A stretch of DNA of 38,158 nucleotides from Albidovulum sp. bin36 (GTDB lineage: Bacteria; Pseudomonadota; Alphaproteobacteria; Rhodobacterales; Rhodobacteraceae), in NCBI GenBank assembly GCA_002238565.1, contig MPMP01000047.1:1-38158 (forward strand). Reading direction: 5' to 3'. The number at the start of each line of letters is the position of its first letter. The first letter of the stretch is position 1. Made by a program: the position numbers and the translations under genes. The notes under the pieces were generated by a model, which worked only from the letters and a program-made list of their open reading frames with translations, did no database searches and was not told where the DNA came from. This document shows positions 7,904 through 16,342 of the stretch, in pieces.

Positions 7904-8962
7904 TCAGCAAAGAACATTCCCCGTTTTCGCGTCGAAGATATGTATGGCTTCGCGCCGCGCGCTCAGCTTGACGCGCTCGCCGACTTCAGGCGGAGTCCTC
8001 CCGTCGGCCTTGGCGATGACCTCGCCATGCTCGGTGCCGACATGAACCAGCGTTTCCGGGCCGAGCGGCTCGCGCACGGTGACTTCCCCCTCGACGAGCG
8101 TCTCCGCTCCTCCGTCCGGGCGCAAATCGTCGGGCCTTACGCCGACCTTCACCGGCCGCCCGTCCTCGATAGCGACGCCGAGCTCGATTCCGCCGCCGGC
8201 GCCAATCCGGACCGCCCCGCCATCCGCGGTTCCCGAAAGCAGATTCATGGAAGGCGCCCCGATGAACTGCGCCACGAAGATGTTCGCGGGCTCGTGATAG
8301 ACTTCGGACGGCGTGCCGACCTGCTGGATGCGGCCGTCTTTCATAATGACGATCCGGTCCGCCATGGTCATGGCTTCGATCTGATCGTGCGTTACGAAAA
8401 TTATCGTGTTGCCGACGCGCTGATGAAGCTTTTTGATCTCAAGCCTCATCTGCGTGCGCAGCTGCGCATCGAGGTTCGACAGCGGCTCGTCGAAGAGGAA
8501 CACCGCCGGATCGCGCACCATCGCCCGTCCGATGGCGACCCTCTGGCGCTGCCCGCCCGAAAGCTGCGACGGCTTTCGGTCGAGAAGGTCGTTCATATCC
8601 AGGATGCCGGAGACTTCCAGCAGCCGAGCTTCCTTCTCCGCTCTGGACAACTTCGAGGTGCGCAATCCAAATCCGATGTTCTTCCGAACCGACATGTGCG
8701 GGTAGATCGCGTAGTTCTGGAACACCATCGCGATGTTGCGATCTTTCGGCTCGAGGTTGTTAACGACCCTGCCTTCGATTTCAATCTCGCCGGCCGTCAA
8801 CTCCTCCAGCCCGGCAATGAGGCGAAGGGTCGTCGACTTGCCGCAGCCCGACGGTCCTACAAGAACCACGAATTCGCCGTCCTTCACATCGAGACTGATC
8901 CCGTGAAGGACCTCCGTCCTGTCGAAGGATTTCACAAGATTTCGAAGAGCGAGACTAGCCAT
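7904..8962 (-). CDS. Carbohydrate-type ABC transporter ATP-binding protein (UgpC/MsmK/MalK family)
   Basis: 352 residues, usual for this family. Walker A GPSGCGKST (36-44), Q-loop VFQNYAIYPHMSV, signature LSGGQRQRVAIGRAM (134 on), Walker B AVFLFDEPLSNLDA (153 on) and H-loop FVTHDQIEAMTMADRI are intact. The last 110 residues form the MalK-type regulatory (OB/TOBE) region, with FIGAPSMNLLSG and VGVRPDDL. It energises the two permeases at 10447 and 11333. It is the last gene of its operon and starts four bases after the lyase gene stops, so a metabolic enzyme lies between permeases and ATPase. Confidence 0.93.
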   Translation of the reverse strand: MASLALRNLVKSFDRTEVLHGISLDVKDGEFVVLVGPSGCGKSTTLRLIAGLEELTAGEIEIEGRVVNNLEPKDRNIAMVFQNYAIYPHMSVRKNIGFGLRTSKLSRAEKEARLLEVSGILDMNDLLDRKPSQLSGGQRQRVAIGRAMVRDPAVFLFDEPLSNLDAQLRTQMRLEIKKLHQRVGNTIIFVTHDQIEAMTMADRIVIMKDGRIQQVGTPSEVYHEPANIFVAQFIGAPSMNLLSGTADGGAVRIGAGGGIELGVAIEDGRPVKVGVRPDDLRPDGGAETLVEGEVTVREPLGPETLVHVGTEHGEVIAKADGRTPPEVGERVKLSARREAIHIFDAKTGNVLC

Positions 8963-8965
8963 GCG

Positions 8966-10450
8966 CTATCCTTCCAGCAGGGCTTCGAAGGCGGCTTCCA
9001 GCGAAGCCGACGCTTTTCGACGAGTCGCGGCGCGCATCGCGTGCCCGCGGCGAAATCCCCTAACGCCCCGTTCATACTCCGCAATCGCGCTGTCCAGAGC
9101 CGGTCGCGCCGGCCCGCCCAACCGATCGCGCCGCGAAATGAAGGCCTCGGGCCCGATAGCCTCCGCGAATTCGCGTTCCGCGAGTCTCGTCCGCCTTCCC
9201 GTTCGCGCCTCGAAAGCTTCGCGAAAGCCATTGAACCCGTTCCGCAGCCTCTCGCCGTTTTCAATAACCCCGCGCGCCGTCTCGGAAGCGATTTCGTGCG
9301 CTTGGCGGAAGTAAAGCCCCTCCTCGCGCACGAGGGTGTCGGCAAGTTCAGTGATCGTTATGCAGGCGGCGTCTCCGTTTGCCGCGACCCTTTCGGAATC
9401 GATCGAACACGCCGACACGCACGCCGACAACAGCGAAAGCGCGCGTCCGCCGCATTCGAAAGCCTTGTAGCCGGTTAGCTGAACTTCGGTTTCGCTATCG
9501 TTCATGTCGGCGAAGGGCGTGTTGTGCATTGCGTTCACGGTCGTGTCGCAATAGCCGATCGCTAGGCTGGACAGCAGTCGCATGTGCTCGATCGAAACCG
9601 GATTCCTCTTCTGGGGCATGATCGAAGAGATCTGCACGAGGCTGTCGGGGATGCGGAGCTGCCCGACCTCGAAAGCGGACCATTGGGCCAGATCCTGAAT
9701 CACCCGGCCGAGGTGCAGAAACACAAGCTTGATCGCCGAATAGAGGCCCGTGATGTAGTCGACCGACGCAATGCATCCGTAGGAATTCAAAACCGGTTCC
9801 GGAAAGCCCAGCAATTGCGAGGTCCTTCGCCTGTCGATCGGAAAACCCGAAGTCGTGATAGCCGCCGCGCCCATGGGGCATTTGTCCAGTATGGCGATAG
9901 CGGATTCAATGCGCTCCGCATCGCGGAGAATTGTTTCGACGGCGGCCGAAAGATAGTGACCGAACGTCGTCGGCTGCGCGGGCTGCCCGTGCGTATAGGC
10001 GACGATGACCGTGTCGCGCTCGCCGCGGGCCTTTGCGACGAACTCGGCGGCCAGATCGATCAGCTGCGCCATCAGCCGTTCCGCCCGTTCGCGCAGCGCC
10101 AGCCGAAACATGGTGTGGTCCATGTCGTTTCGCGAGCGCGCAATGTGAAGCATTCCGCCGAGATCGCCCAGCCGCTGCACGAGTTCGGATTCGAACTGGA
10201 AGAAAAAATCCTCGAATTCGCCCGTGTAGGCTAGCGAACCGGCGTCGAATTCGCGATCGAGGTCCCGCAGGGCCCCGGCAATTTTCCGCCCCCGGTCTTG
10301 TGAAAGTATGCCGGTTTCGCACAGCATCACCAGGTGCGCCTTGTTTATCGCTCCGAAGTGCTCGGCGTAGTGCGTCTTCGCGGCTTCGAAGAGCGGAGCG
10401 AGCACGGTTTCCCGATAGGTCGGATCCGGAAACGCCGAGGCGCCGCTCAT
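8966..10450 (-). CDS. Argininosuccinate-lyase-like enzyme (fumarase/aspartase superfamily) in a sugar ABC operon
   Basis: 494 residues. The three conserved superfamily regions are present: HIARSRND at 102-109, THGQPAQP at 153-160 (catalytic His; true argininosuccinate lyases read THLQ), and the signature SSIMPQKRNP at 275-284 containing the flexible-loop catalytic Ser. Members eliminate fumarate from succinyl-N adducts. The usual KKNPD is KRNPV here, so it may not be an arginine-biosynthesis enzyme. The start at 10450 overlaps the upstream permease stop by four bases (ATGA), showing tight coupling with transport. The context of ABC importer plus divergent PIG-L deacetylase suggests cleavage of an imported N-succinyl-type or amino-sugar conjugate. 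That is inference; EDDS-lyase-like catabolic homologues are a precedent for such recruitment. Confidence 0.85.
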   Translation of the reverse strand: MSGASAFPDPTYRETVLAPLFEAAKTHYAEHFGAINKAHLVMLCETGILSQDRGRKIAGALRDLDREFDAGSLAYTGEFEDFFFQFESELVQRLGDLGGMLHIARSRNDMDHTMFRLALRERAERLMAQLIDLAAEFVAKARGERDTVIVAYTHGQPAQPTTFGHYLSAAVETILRDAERIESAIAILDKCPMGAAAITTSGFPIDRRRTSQLLGFPEPVLNSYGCIASVDYITGLYSAIKLVFLHLGRVIQDLAQWSAFEVGQLRIPDSLVQISSIMPQKRNPVSIEHMRLLSSLAIGYCDTTVNAMHNTPFADMNDSETEVQLTGYKAFECGGRALSLLSACVSACSIDSERVAANGDAACITITELADTLVREEGLYFRQAHEIASETARGVIENGERLRNGFNGFREAFEARTGRRTRLAEREFAEAIGPEAFISRRDRLGGPARPALDSAIAEYERGVRGFRRGHAMRAATRRKASASLEAAFEALLEG

Positions 10451-11328
10451 CCCTTGAGGCCCGCCATGACGACGCCGCGGATAATGAATCGCTGAAAGAT
10501 CAGGAACACGACCAGGGTCGGAATGGTGGAGATCGCCGCGCCGGTCATAATCAGTTCCCATTGCACGTCGGCTTCGTCTCCGAAGCTCGACAGCCCCACG
10601 GGCAGCGTATACATCTCAACCGAATTGGTCACGATCAATGGCCAGATGAAGGCCGTCCAGTTGCCTAGAAACACGAAGATGGCCAATGCGGCGAGAGCCG
10701 GCCTTACCAGCGGCATCGCCACGGTCCACCAGATCTGCAATTCGTTCAGCCCGTCTATTCGCGCCGCCTCGATAAAATCGTCGGGAACGGTTTCGAAGAA
10801 CTGCTTCATGAGAAACGTTCCAAAGGCCGTCATAAGCCCGGGAAACATGATGCCCCAATAGCTGTCGAGCCAGCCTAGGGACTGGGACATCAGGTACCAT
10901 GGAATGACTAGCATTTCGGTAGGGATCATCAGGGTGGAGAGAATCGCGATAAAGACGATGTAGCGTCCCGGAAATCGGAACTTGCACAGCGTGTAGCCGA
11001 CCAGGCTGTCGAAAATAACGTTGCTGACGGTTGTAATCGTCGCGATGATTATCGAGTTGATGAACCAGCCGTAGAACCTGCCGTCCTCAAGCACGTAAAC
11101 GTAGTTCTCCAGGTGCGGCTCATCCGGAATCAGAGCGAGATCGTAGATCTCGTGCGGCCATTTGAGAGATGTCGAGATCATGTAGGCGATTGGCGCGACC
11201 ATCAGGATCCCGCCCGCGAATAGCAATAGCCAGCGCGCGATCTGTCCCGCGTTCGCCTTCCTGCGCGGCGCCCGCGGGGCCAGCAGAGTTTCGGACGCGG
11301 CCCGGAATTCGGTGTCGGCGACGGCCAT
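10447..11328 (-). CDS. Carbohydrate ABC transporter permease, MalG/UgpE type
   Basis: 293 residues with six predicted membrane segments after a cytoplasmic N-terminus (first segment around WLLLFAGGILMVAPIAYM). The EAA-loop region reads DDFIEAARIDGLNELQIWWT then VAMPLVRPALAALAIF, typical of the MalG/UgpE half of carbohydrate uptake transporters. It starts four bases after the stop of the partner permease and its own stop overlaps the start of the lyase gene. The substrate is not evident from the permease. Confidence 0.93.
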   Translation of the reverse strand: MAVADTEFRAASETLLAPRAPRRKANAGQIARWLLLFAGGILMVAPIAYMISTSLKWPHEIYDLALIPDEPHLENYVYVLEDGRFYGWFINSIIIATITTVSNVIFDSLVGYTLCKFRFPGRYIVFIAILSTLMIPTEMLVIPWYLMSQSLGWLDSYWGIMFPGLMTAFGTFLMKQFFETVPDDFIEAARIDGLNELQIWWTVAMPLVRPALAALAIFVFLGNWTAFIWPLIVTNSVEMYTLPVGLSSFGDEADVQWELIMTGAAISTIPTLVVFLIFQRFIIRGVVMAGLKG

Positions 11329-11332
11329 CGCG

Positions 11333-12220
11333 CTACCTGTCCCGAAGGATGCGCAGCTGAACCAGGCTGACGATAAGAAGAATTAGGAACAGAACCACCG
11401 TTTGCGCCGCCGCGTAGCCCATGCTGTAGTCCGTAAACGCGGTTTGGTAGATCATCAGGACGAGCGGCTTCGTCGAGTTTAGCGGCCCGCCCGGATCGCC
11501 GGTGGTCATGTTGAACACATGGTCGAATATCCGCAGGAACCCGATGGAGGAGAAGACCACGATGAAGACGATAGTCGGCTTTAGAAGCGGAATCGTAATC
11601 TCCCAGAGAATGGTCCATGCCGACACGCCGTCGATTCGCGCGGCCTCGTAGTAGCTGCCGGGTATGGCGCGCAAGCCGGCCATGAAGATAATGACTTGAA
11701 ATCCGAGCCCCGCCCAGACCGCCGGCGCGAGAATGGACGGCAGGGCGAGCGTGGTTGAGCGCAGAAACTCCACCTGCGGAATGCCCAGCGTGGACAGAAA
11801 GTTGTTGATGAGGCCTATGGGCACCGGCTGGTAGAACCATCGCCAGACCCAGGCCATCGCCACCGCCGACGTCATGAACGGGAGGAAGTACAGCATCCTC
11901 AGGAATCCATGCATAAATCGCAGCTTGTCGAGGTGGTAGGCGATGGCGAACGCTACAACCAGACTGACCGGCGTTCCGATCAGAAGGTAGACGAACGTGT
12001 TCCTGAACACCTTCCAGAATACCGGGTCGCTCCAAAGCTTTTCGTAGTTCTTCCAGCCCGTCCAGGTCCTGTCCCCGAGCAGGTTCCAGTCCTGAAAGGA
12101 GATCAGCATCGCGTTTGCCGTGGGATAGAACCGGATTACGACGTAGAAGGCGACCGGGATCGCCAGAAACGCCCAGGCCCAAACGATATGCTTATGGCGA
12201 ACCGAGAGGCTGCGATACAT
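11333..12220 (-). CDS. Carbohydrate ABC transporter permease, MalF/UgpA type
   Basis: 295 residues, six membrane segments (first around WAFLAIPVAFYVVIRF). The EAA loop reads GSYYEAARIDGVSAWTILWE then ITIPLLKPTIVFIVV, and the segment GDPGGPLNSTKPLVLMIYQT is characteristic of UgpA-type permeases. It pairs with the MalG-type permease downstream. It lies 88 bases after the binding-protein gene, across a strong stem-loop, and ends four bases before the next permease. Confidence 0.93.
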   Translation of the reverse strand: MYRSLSVRHKHIVWAWAFLAIPVAFYVVIRFYPTANAMLISFQDWNLLGDRTWTGWKNYEKLWSDPVFWKVFRNTFVYLLIGTPVSLVVAFAIAYHLDKLRFMHGFLRMLYFLPFMTSAVAMAWVWRWFYQPVPIGLINNFLSTLGIPQVEFLRSTTLALPSILAPAVWAGLGFQVIIFMAGLRAIPGSYYEAARIDGVSAWTILWEITIPLLKPTIVFIVVFSSIGFLRIFDHVFNMTTGDPGGPLNSTKPLVLMIYQTAFTDYSMGYAAAQTVVLFLILLIVSLVQLRILRDR

Positions 12221-12274
12221 TTTTTTCGCGTCGCGCGGTTCCGGACCGGCTGCCGGCCGCGCGAATTCGGAGGC

Positions 12275-12301
12275 GGAGCCCCGAAACCGGTTCGGGGCTC
12301 C
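12275..12301 (-). other. Intercistronic stem-loop after the sugar-binding-protein gene
   Basis: GGAGCCCCGAA (12275-12285) pairs with TTCGGGGCTCC (12291-12301), an 11-base-pair perfect stem with a 5-base loop. It starts just after the binding-protein stop on the minus strand. It occupies the same position as the stem-loops after the other two binding-protein genes in this window. Confidence 0.7.
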
Positions 12302-12308
12302 CCGCTAA

Positions 12309-13574
12309 TTAATTGTAGTACTCGTCGAGAAGCGTCTGCTCGGCTTCCGCGGCGACGGCGATACTGTCGGCGGCCGACTGGCCTTCAAGATCAATGCGCT
12401 GGACCATGTCGATGAGAATCTGGCGCTGCGCGCTCTCATTGGCGAACTTGGTCGTATTCGCGTATGCGAGACCGCGGATGAACGGTCCGAACACCGCGTC
12501 GTTCGAATTCGCCTCGGTTAGGCCGACGGACGGCTTGGCCGGCAGTTCGCCTACGACGTCGAGCCAGATTTGCATTGCTTCGTCGGACGTTACGTATTGC
12601 ATGAACTTGACCGCGGCATCGTATTTTTCGCCCTCGGCCTTGGTTGTGATCGCATTCACCCAGTATGACGAATAATTGGACTTCATACCTTCCGAATTCG
12701 CTGGAAGCTCCGCTACGCCCCATTTCAGCCCGCGGGTCTTGTTCAGCGCGCCTATGCGGAACGAGCCGTCAATGTGCATGCCCGCTCGCCCGGCCTTGAA
12801 CGCGGCCTGAGGCTCGTCCATGAACCCGAATGCGGTTACCTTGTGCACGTTCGCCAGACCCGTGTAGAACTCGGCCGCCATAACTCCGGCTTCGGAATTG
12901 TAGTTAACGGTCTGGTAGTCGTCGAGATACGGATCGCCGCCGAACTGGCGCACTAGAACCTCGCGGAACCAGTGATGATCCTGCGCAGTCATTCCGGCCG
13001 TGATGCCGACTTGGGTTATATTGCCCGCATCGTCGGTCATTGTCAGCTTCTTGGCGATCTCGACCATTTCGTCCAGCGTTTCCGGCGGCCCTTCGATTCC
13101 GGCCTCGTCAAACAGTCGTTCATTGTAGAAGAGAGCCAGCGAACGAACCGCCGTGGGCAGAGCCCAGTAGTTGTCGCCCTCTCTCATGGCGGCAACCATC
13201 GGGAAGAACTCTTCCTCGATCATCGACGGGGAGAACGGATCGCTAGGCAGCGGCTGAATCAATTTGGCCGCGACATAGTCGTTTAGCCATCCGTAGAACA
13301 ACTGCACGACATCCGGGCCTTCGCCCGCCGGTATAGCCGCAGCGACCTTCGTTCGGTAGTCGGCATACGGGAAGGTCGTCATGTTTACCTTGATATCCGG
13401 ATTGGCGGCTTCGAAATTCAGGATAAGCTGATCCATCGCGTTGACGCGAGCTTCGAAGAAATACTGCCAGTATTCGATTTCCACTTCAGCGGTTGCGGCT
13501 CCCGCCGAAAGAGCGATTGCAGCGGCGGCGCCCAATGCTGCAGATTTGAACTGGTTTCCAAGCGTAACGGGCAT
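12309..13574 (-). CDS. Carbohydrate-type ABC transporter extracellular substrate-binding protein (family 1)
   Basis: 421 residues. A signal peptide (about residues 1-29: basic start, hydrophobic core, cleavage near GAATAEVE) directs it to the periplasm. The opening EVEIEYWQYF and FEAANPDIKVNMTTFPYADY, then GEGPDVVQLFYGWLNDYV, YWALPTAVRSLALFYNERLF and AAFKAGRAGMHIDGSFRIG follow the MalE/UgpB-like family. AAAGGAG precedes the ATG and is entangled with the palindromes at 13588-13611. It is the first gene of the operon that runs through two permeases, the lyase and the ATPase. The ligand is unknown; the divergent deacetylase hints at an acylated amino sugar or similar conjugate. Confidence 0.92.
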   Translation of the reverse strand: MPVTLGNQFKSAALGAAAAIALSAGAATAEVEIEYWQYFFEARVNAMDQLILNFEAANPDIKVNMTTFPYADYRTKVAAAIPAGEGPDVVQLFYGWLNDYVAAKLIQPLPSDPFSPSMIEEEFFPMVAAMREGDNYWALPTAVRSLALFYNERLFDEAGIEGPPETLDEMVEIAKKLTMTDDAGNITQVGITAGMTAQDHHWFREVLVRQFGGDPYLDDYQTVNYNSEAGVMAAEFYTGLANVHKVTAFGFMDEPQAAFKAGRAGMHIDGSFRIGALNKTRGLKWGVAELPANSEGMKSNYSSYWVNAITTKAEGEKYDAAVKFMQYVTSDEAMQIWLDVVGELPAKPSVGLTEANSNDAVFGPFIRGLAYANTTKFANESAQRQILIDMVQRIDLEGQSAADSIAVAAEAEQTLLDEYYN

Positions 13575-13587
13575 TGTCGGATTCTCC

Positions 13588-13611
13588 TTTCGTGAAACGA
13601 AAACTTTCGTT
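13588..13611 (-). promoter_or_regulatory. Two overlapping, mutually exclusive inverted repeats at the binding-protein ribosome binding site
   Basis: TTTCGT/ACGAAA (13588-13593, 13597-13602) overlaps AACGAAA/TTTCGTT (13596-13602, 13605-13611). In the minus-strand transcript the proximal hairpin would include the AAA of the AAAGGAG ribosome binding site. The distal hairpin uses the shared arm and would free it. The site could equally be a DNA operator. Both readings are inference; the repeats are seen directly. Confidence 0.5.
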
Positions 13612-13788
13612 GAGCGGAACCAGGCGACGTCGAGGTTCGCGCTTCGACCCTATGCCAACCAAGTTGCAATATCAAGCTAATGAGTCTAACCCCAACCGGA
13701 CGCTGAGACTGCGCATTCAAGGAAGCCCGCACTTGAAGTCGCGCGGCGGTCGAAGCGCGTTTGCGCGTCGATTCAAACCTCGACCTTT

Positions 13789-13800
13789 GCAAACGCTTGC
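13789..13800. promoter_or_regulatory. Near-perfect palindrome with central CG, LacI-family-like operator
   Basis: GCAAACGCTTGC matches its own reverse complement at 10 of 12 positions and has the central CG step typical of LacI-family operators for sugar genes. It lies in the divergent region, 70 bases before the deacetylase start. No LacI or other regulator gene is encoded next to it. Confidence 0.4.
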
Positions 13801-13870
13801 GCATGCGGAATAGCCGAGCCGACCCGCTGCAGGTTCGACCGGGCTGAAATCCAAGGGGCGAGGACAAGCA

Positions 13871-16237
13871 TTGCCGACCGACGATCAAATTCGCATTGCC
13901 GAAGACAAGGCGCGGCCGCGCGTCATGGAGCTGTGGCGGGCCCTGCGCCCGCTAAGGAGCGTCATTCGTTTCATGAACACCGGCGCGCATCCGGACGACG
14001 AGACAACATCGATGCTTGCCGCTCTCCGCATGCGGGAAGGCTTCAGCGTATCTTTCGCCTGCGCCACGCGCGGCGACGGCGGACAGAATGAAGTCGGAAC
14101 CGAACTAACCACCCAACTCGCCGCTCTGCGAACAGTCGAAATGGAACGGGCGAGCGATGCGCTAGGCATGCGCCTGTACTGGCTGTCGGAATCGCCCGGC
14201 GACTCGATAGCCGACTTCGGATTCTCCAAGAACGGAGCCGATACGCTCTCGAGATGGGGTCGCGAACGGACATTGGCCCGGCTTGTGGAGATCGTCAGAA
14301 CAGAGCGCCCGGACATAATTTGCCCGACGTTTCTCGACGTTCCCGGACAGCACGGCCATCATCGGGCAATGACGGAAATGGCTCAGCAGGCTTTTTCGGC
14401 TGCGGCTTCGAACGAATTTCCGAGCGAACTTCCGCCATGGGAGCCAAGGAAGCTCTATCTTCCCGCATGGTCCGGCGCGGGACGATCCTACGACGACGAC
14501 GAGCCGCCTCCCGCGACGACGCTCCTAGTTTCGGGCAGGGGCTCCGATCCGGTCAGCGGATGGAGCTGGCAGCGAATCGGCCAGCAGTCGAGAGCCTTTC
14601 ATCGCAGCCAGGGCATGGGCCGCTGGGTTCCGGCGGGCGAGGAGCGGGACTGGCCGCTTCACCTCGTCGAAAGCCGCGTCGACGGACCGGACCGGACCCT
14701 TGCGTCCGGCCTCTCGGACACTGTCGCCGACCTGGGAGACATCCCGGGAGCCGAATCAATCGGAGAGGAATTGCGCGCCGCGGGCGCCGCGATCGAATCC
14801 GCTATATCCGCCTATCCGGATTTCAGAACCGTAGCGCGAACCGCGATTCGCGCTCTCGGCCACGTTCGAGCTGCGCGAGCCGCCTGCCCGGAAGCCGTAC
14901 GAGGCGAGATCGACCACCGCCTCGGCGAAAAGGAAATCCAGCTAGGCCATGCCATCCGCATCGCGCTGGGAGTCGAGGTGAGAGGCAGGGTCGACCGAAC
15001 CTGGCTGCGCCCGGGGGAGTCGGCGAATTTGGAATTGGAGATCTTCAAAGGAGATGCCGACGGCGTAGATCTAAAGTTCGACTTTCCCTACGGCGTCGAG
15101 GCAAAGGCGAACCGGCTGCTCGTTGATCGAGCCGCCCCGCCAACCAATCCCTGGCGATCGAGTTTTGATTCTCTGCTGCCCCGCCCGCCTGCGCTTTCAG
15201 TACGGATTAAAGCCGACGGAACCAACGTTCATAGCCGCCTCGCACTCGACGGCTCGCCGTTGATCCTGCCCGCAATCGGCGCATCGATCAATCCGGATTC
15301 AGCCATCGCCAACCTCGCGCGGACTCGCCGGGAGTTCGAAGTCGCGCTGTCTGAACTAAATCCGGCTGCGGCGCAGCCGTCGCTCGACTTGCCGGACGGC
15401 TGGTCGGCCCGTCGGATCGATCAAGGATATTCCATTGCGTTGCCGGAAGGCGTTGGCTGCGGACTCTACTCTATTCCGCTGCTGCTGAACGGGAAGCCCG
15501 CCTGGTCGTCGCGGCGAATAGCCTATCCCCACATCGGCGCGACGGCTACATTCCGGCCAGCGGAAATCAAGGTGCGCGTATTGGCGGCGGAAGTGCCCGA
15601 TACGCGCGTCGGGTACATCGGCGGCGGCAACGACAATGTTCGGCACTGGCTCGACGCGCTTGGCGCGAATGTTGCCGAGGTCACGGACGCCGAACTCAAC
15701 TCCGACGCGTCGCTGGATGCCTACGACGCGCTTGTCGTCGGCATATTCGCGATGAGATTTCGAGAGGGGCTGATCGAGGCGGTGCCGCGCGTGAAACGCT
15801 GGACGGAAGCCGGCGGAACGCTTTTGACGCTATATCATCGGCCCTGGGACAATTGGGATCCGGATTCCGTTCCCCCGAGAATGCTGGAGATCGGCCAACC
15901 TTCGTTTCGCTGGCGCGTTGCGGACCCGTCCGCCCGCGTAACCCAGCTGGTAGCGGACCATCCGGTCTTGAACACTCCGAATGTCATCGGGCCCGAGGAT
16001 TGGGAGGGGTGGCGCAAGGAGCGAGGGCTGTATTTCGCAAAAGCATGGGACAAGGCGTATACGCCGCTCGTGGAAATGTCGGATAAAGGCGAAGAGCCGC
16101 TGCGCGGCGCGCTGCTGGCGGCCGACATCGGCCGAGGCCGGCACGTTCATACGTCCTTAGTGCTGCACCATCAAATGGACCAGCTCGTTCCAGGCGCGTT
16201 TCGTCTAATGGCGAATTTAATTGCGCGCCGGGAATAG
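13871..16237 (+). CDS. Large PIG-L/LmbE family deacetylase with C-terminal ThuA/amidotransferase-like domain
   Basis: 788 residues from a TTG start with GAGGA seven bases upstream; no ATG or GTG precedes the catalytic motif. Residues about 30-250 are a PIG-L (LmbE) zinc deacetylase: GAHPDDE with His40, Asp42 and Asp43, and the third zinc ligand in GQHGHHRA (161-165). A middle part (about 370-460) looks like a beta-sandwich (LRPGESANLELEIFKGD). The last 220 residues, from VRVLAAEVPDTRVGYIGGGN on, resemble ThuA/class I amidotransferase-like folds and retain GGTLLTLYHRPWDNWD. Small PIG-L proteins deacetylate GlcNAc conjugates; the substrate of this large class is not known to me. No obvious signal peptide. 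Divergent from the sugar importer operon, so likely its partner in catabolism. Confidence 0.85.
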   Translation: MPTDDQIRIAEDKARPRVMELWRALRPLRSVIRFMNTGAHPDDETTSMLAALRMREGFSVSFACATRGDGGQNEVGTELTTQLAALRTVEMERASDALGMRLYWLSESPGDSIADFGFSKNGADTLSRWGRERTLARLVEIVRTERPDIICPTFLDVPGQHGHHRAMTEMAQQAFSAAASNEFPSELPPWEPRKLYLPAWSGAGRSYDDDEPPPATTLLVSGRGSDPVSGWSWQRIGQQSRAFHRSQGMGRWVPAGEERDWPLHLVESRVDGPDRTLASGLSDTVADLGDIPGAESIGEELRAAGAAIESAISAYPDFRTVARTAIRALGHVRAARAACPEAVRGEIDHRLGEKEIQLGHAIRIALGVEVRGRVDRTWLRPGESANLELEIFKGDADGVDLKFDFPYGVEAKANRLLVDRAAPPTNPWRSSFDSLLPRPPALSVRIKADGTNVHSRLALDGSPLILPAIGASINPDSAIANLARTRREFEVALSELNPAAAQPSLDLPDGWSARRIDQGYSIALPEGVGCGLYSIPLLLNGKPAWSSRRIAYPHIGATATFRPAEIKVRVLAAEVPDTRVGYIGGGNDNVRHWLDALGANVAEVTDAELNSDASLDAYDALVVGIFAMRFREGLIEAVPRVKRWTEAGGTLLTLYHRPWDNWDPDSVPPRMLEIGQPSFRWRVADPSARVTQLVADHPVLNTPNVIGPEDWEGWRKERGLYFAKAWDKAYTPLVEMSDKGEEPLRGALLAADIGRGRHVHTSLVLHHQMDQLVPGAFRLMANLIARRE

Positions 16238-16342
16238 CGAAAACCGCAGAGTTTAGGCAATCGATCGATTCTCGATCCGAGCGAACTGCATGGCCTTCTC
16301 CGAGCTTGCCGGGAATGAAGCGGAATTCCGAGGCCGTTCGGC

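Noticed and set aside
7940..9478. 512-codon plus-strand frame
   Set aside because: Antisense to the UgpC-type ATPase and the lyase, whose intact motifs prove the minus-strand reading.
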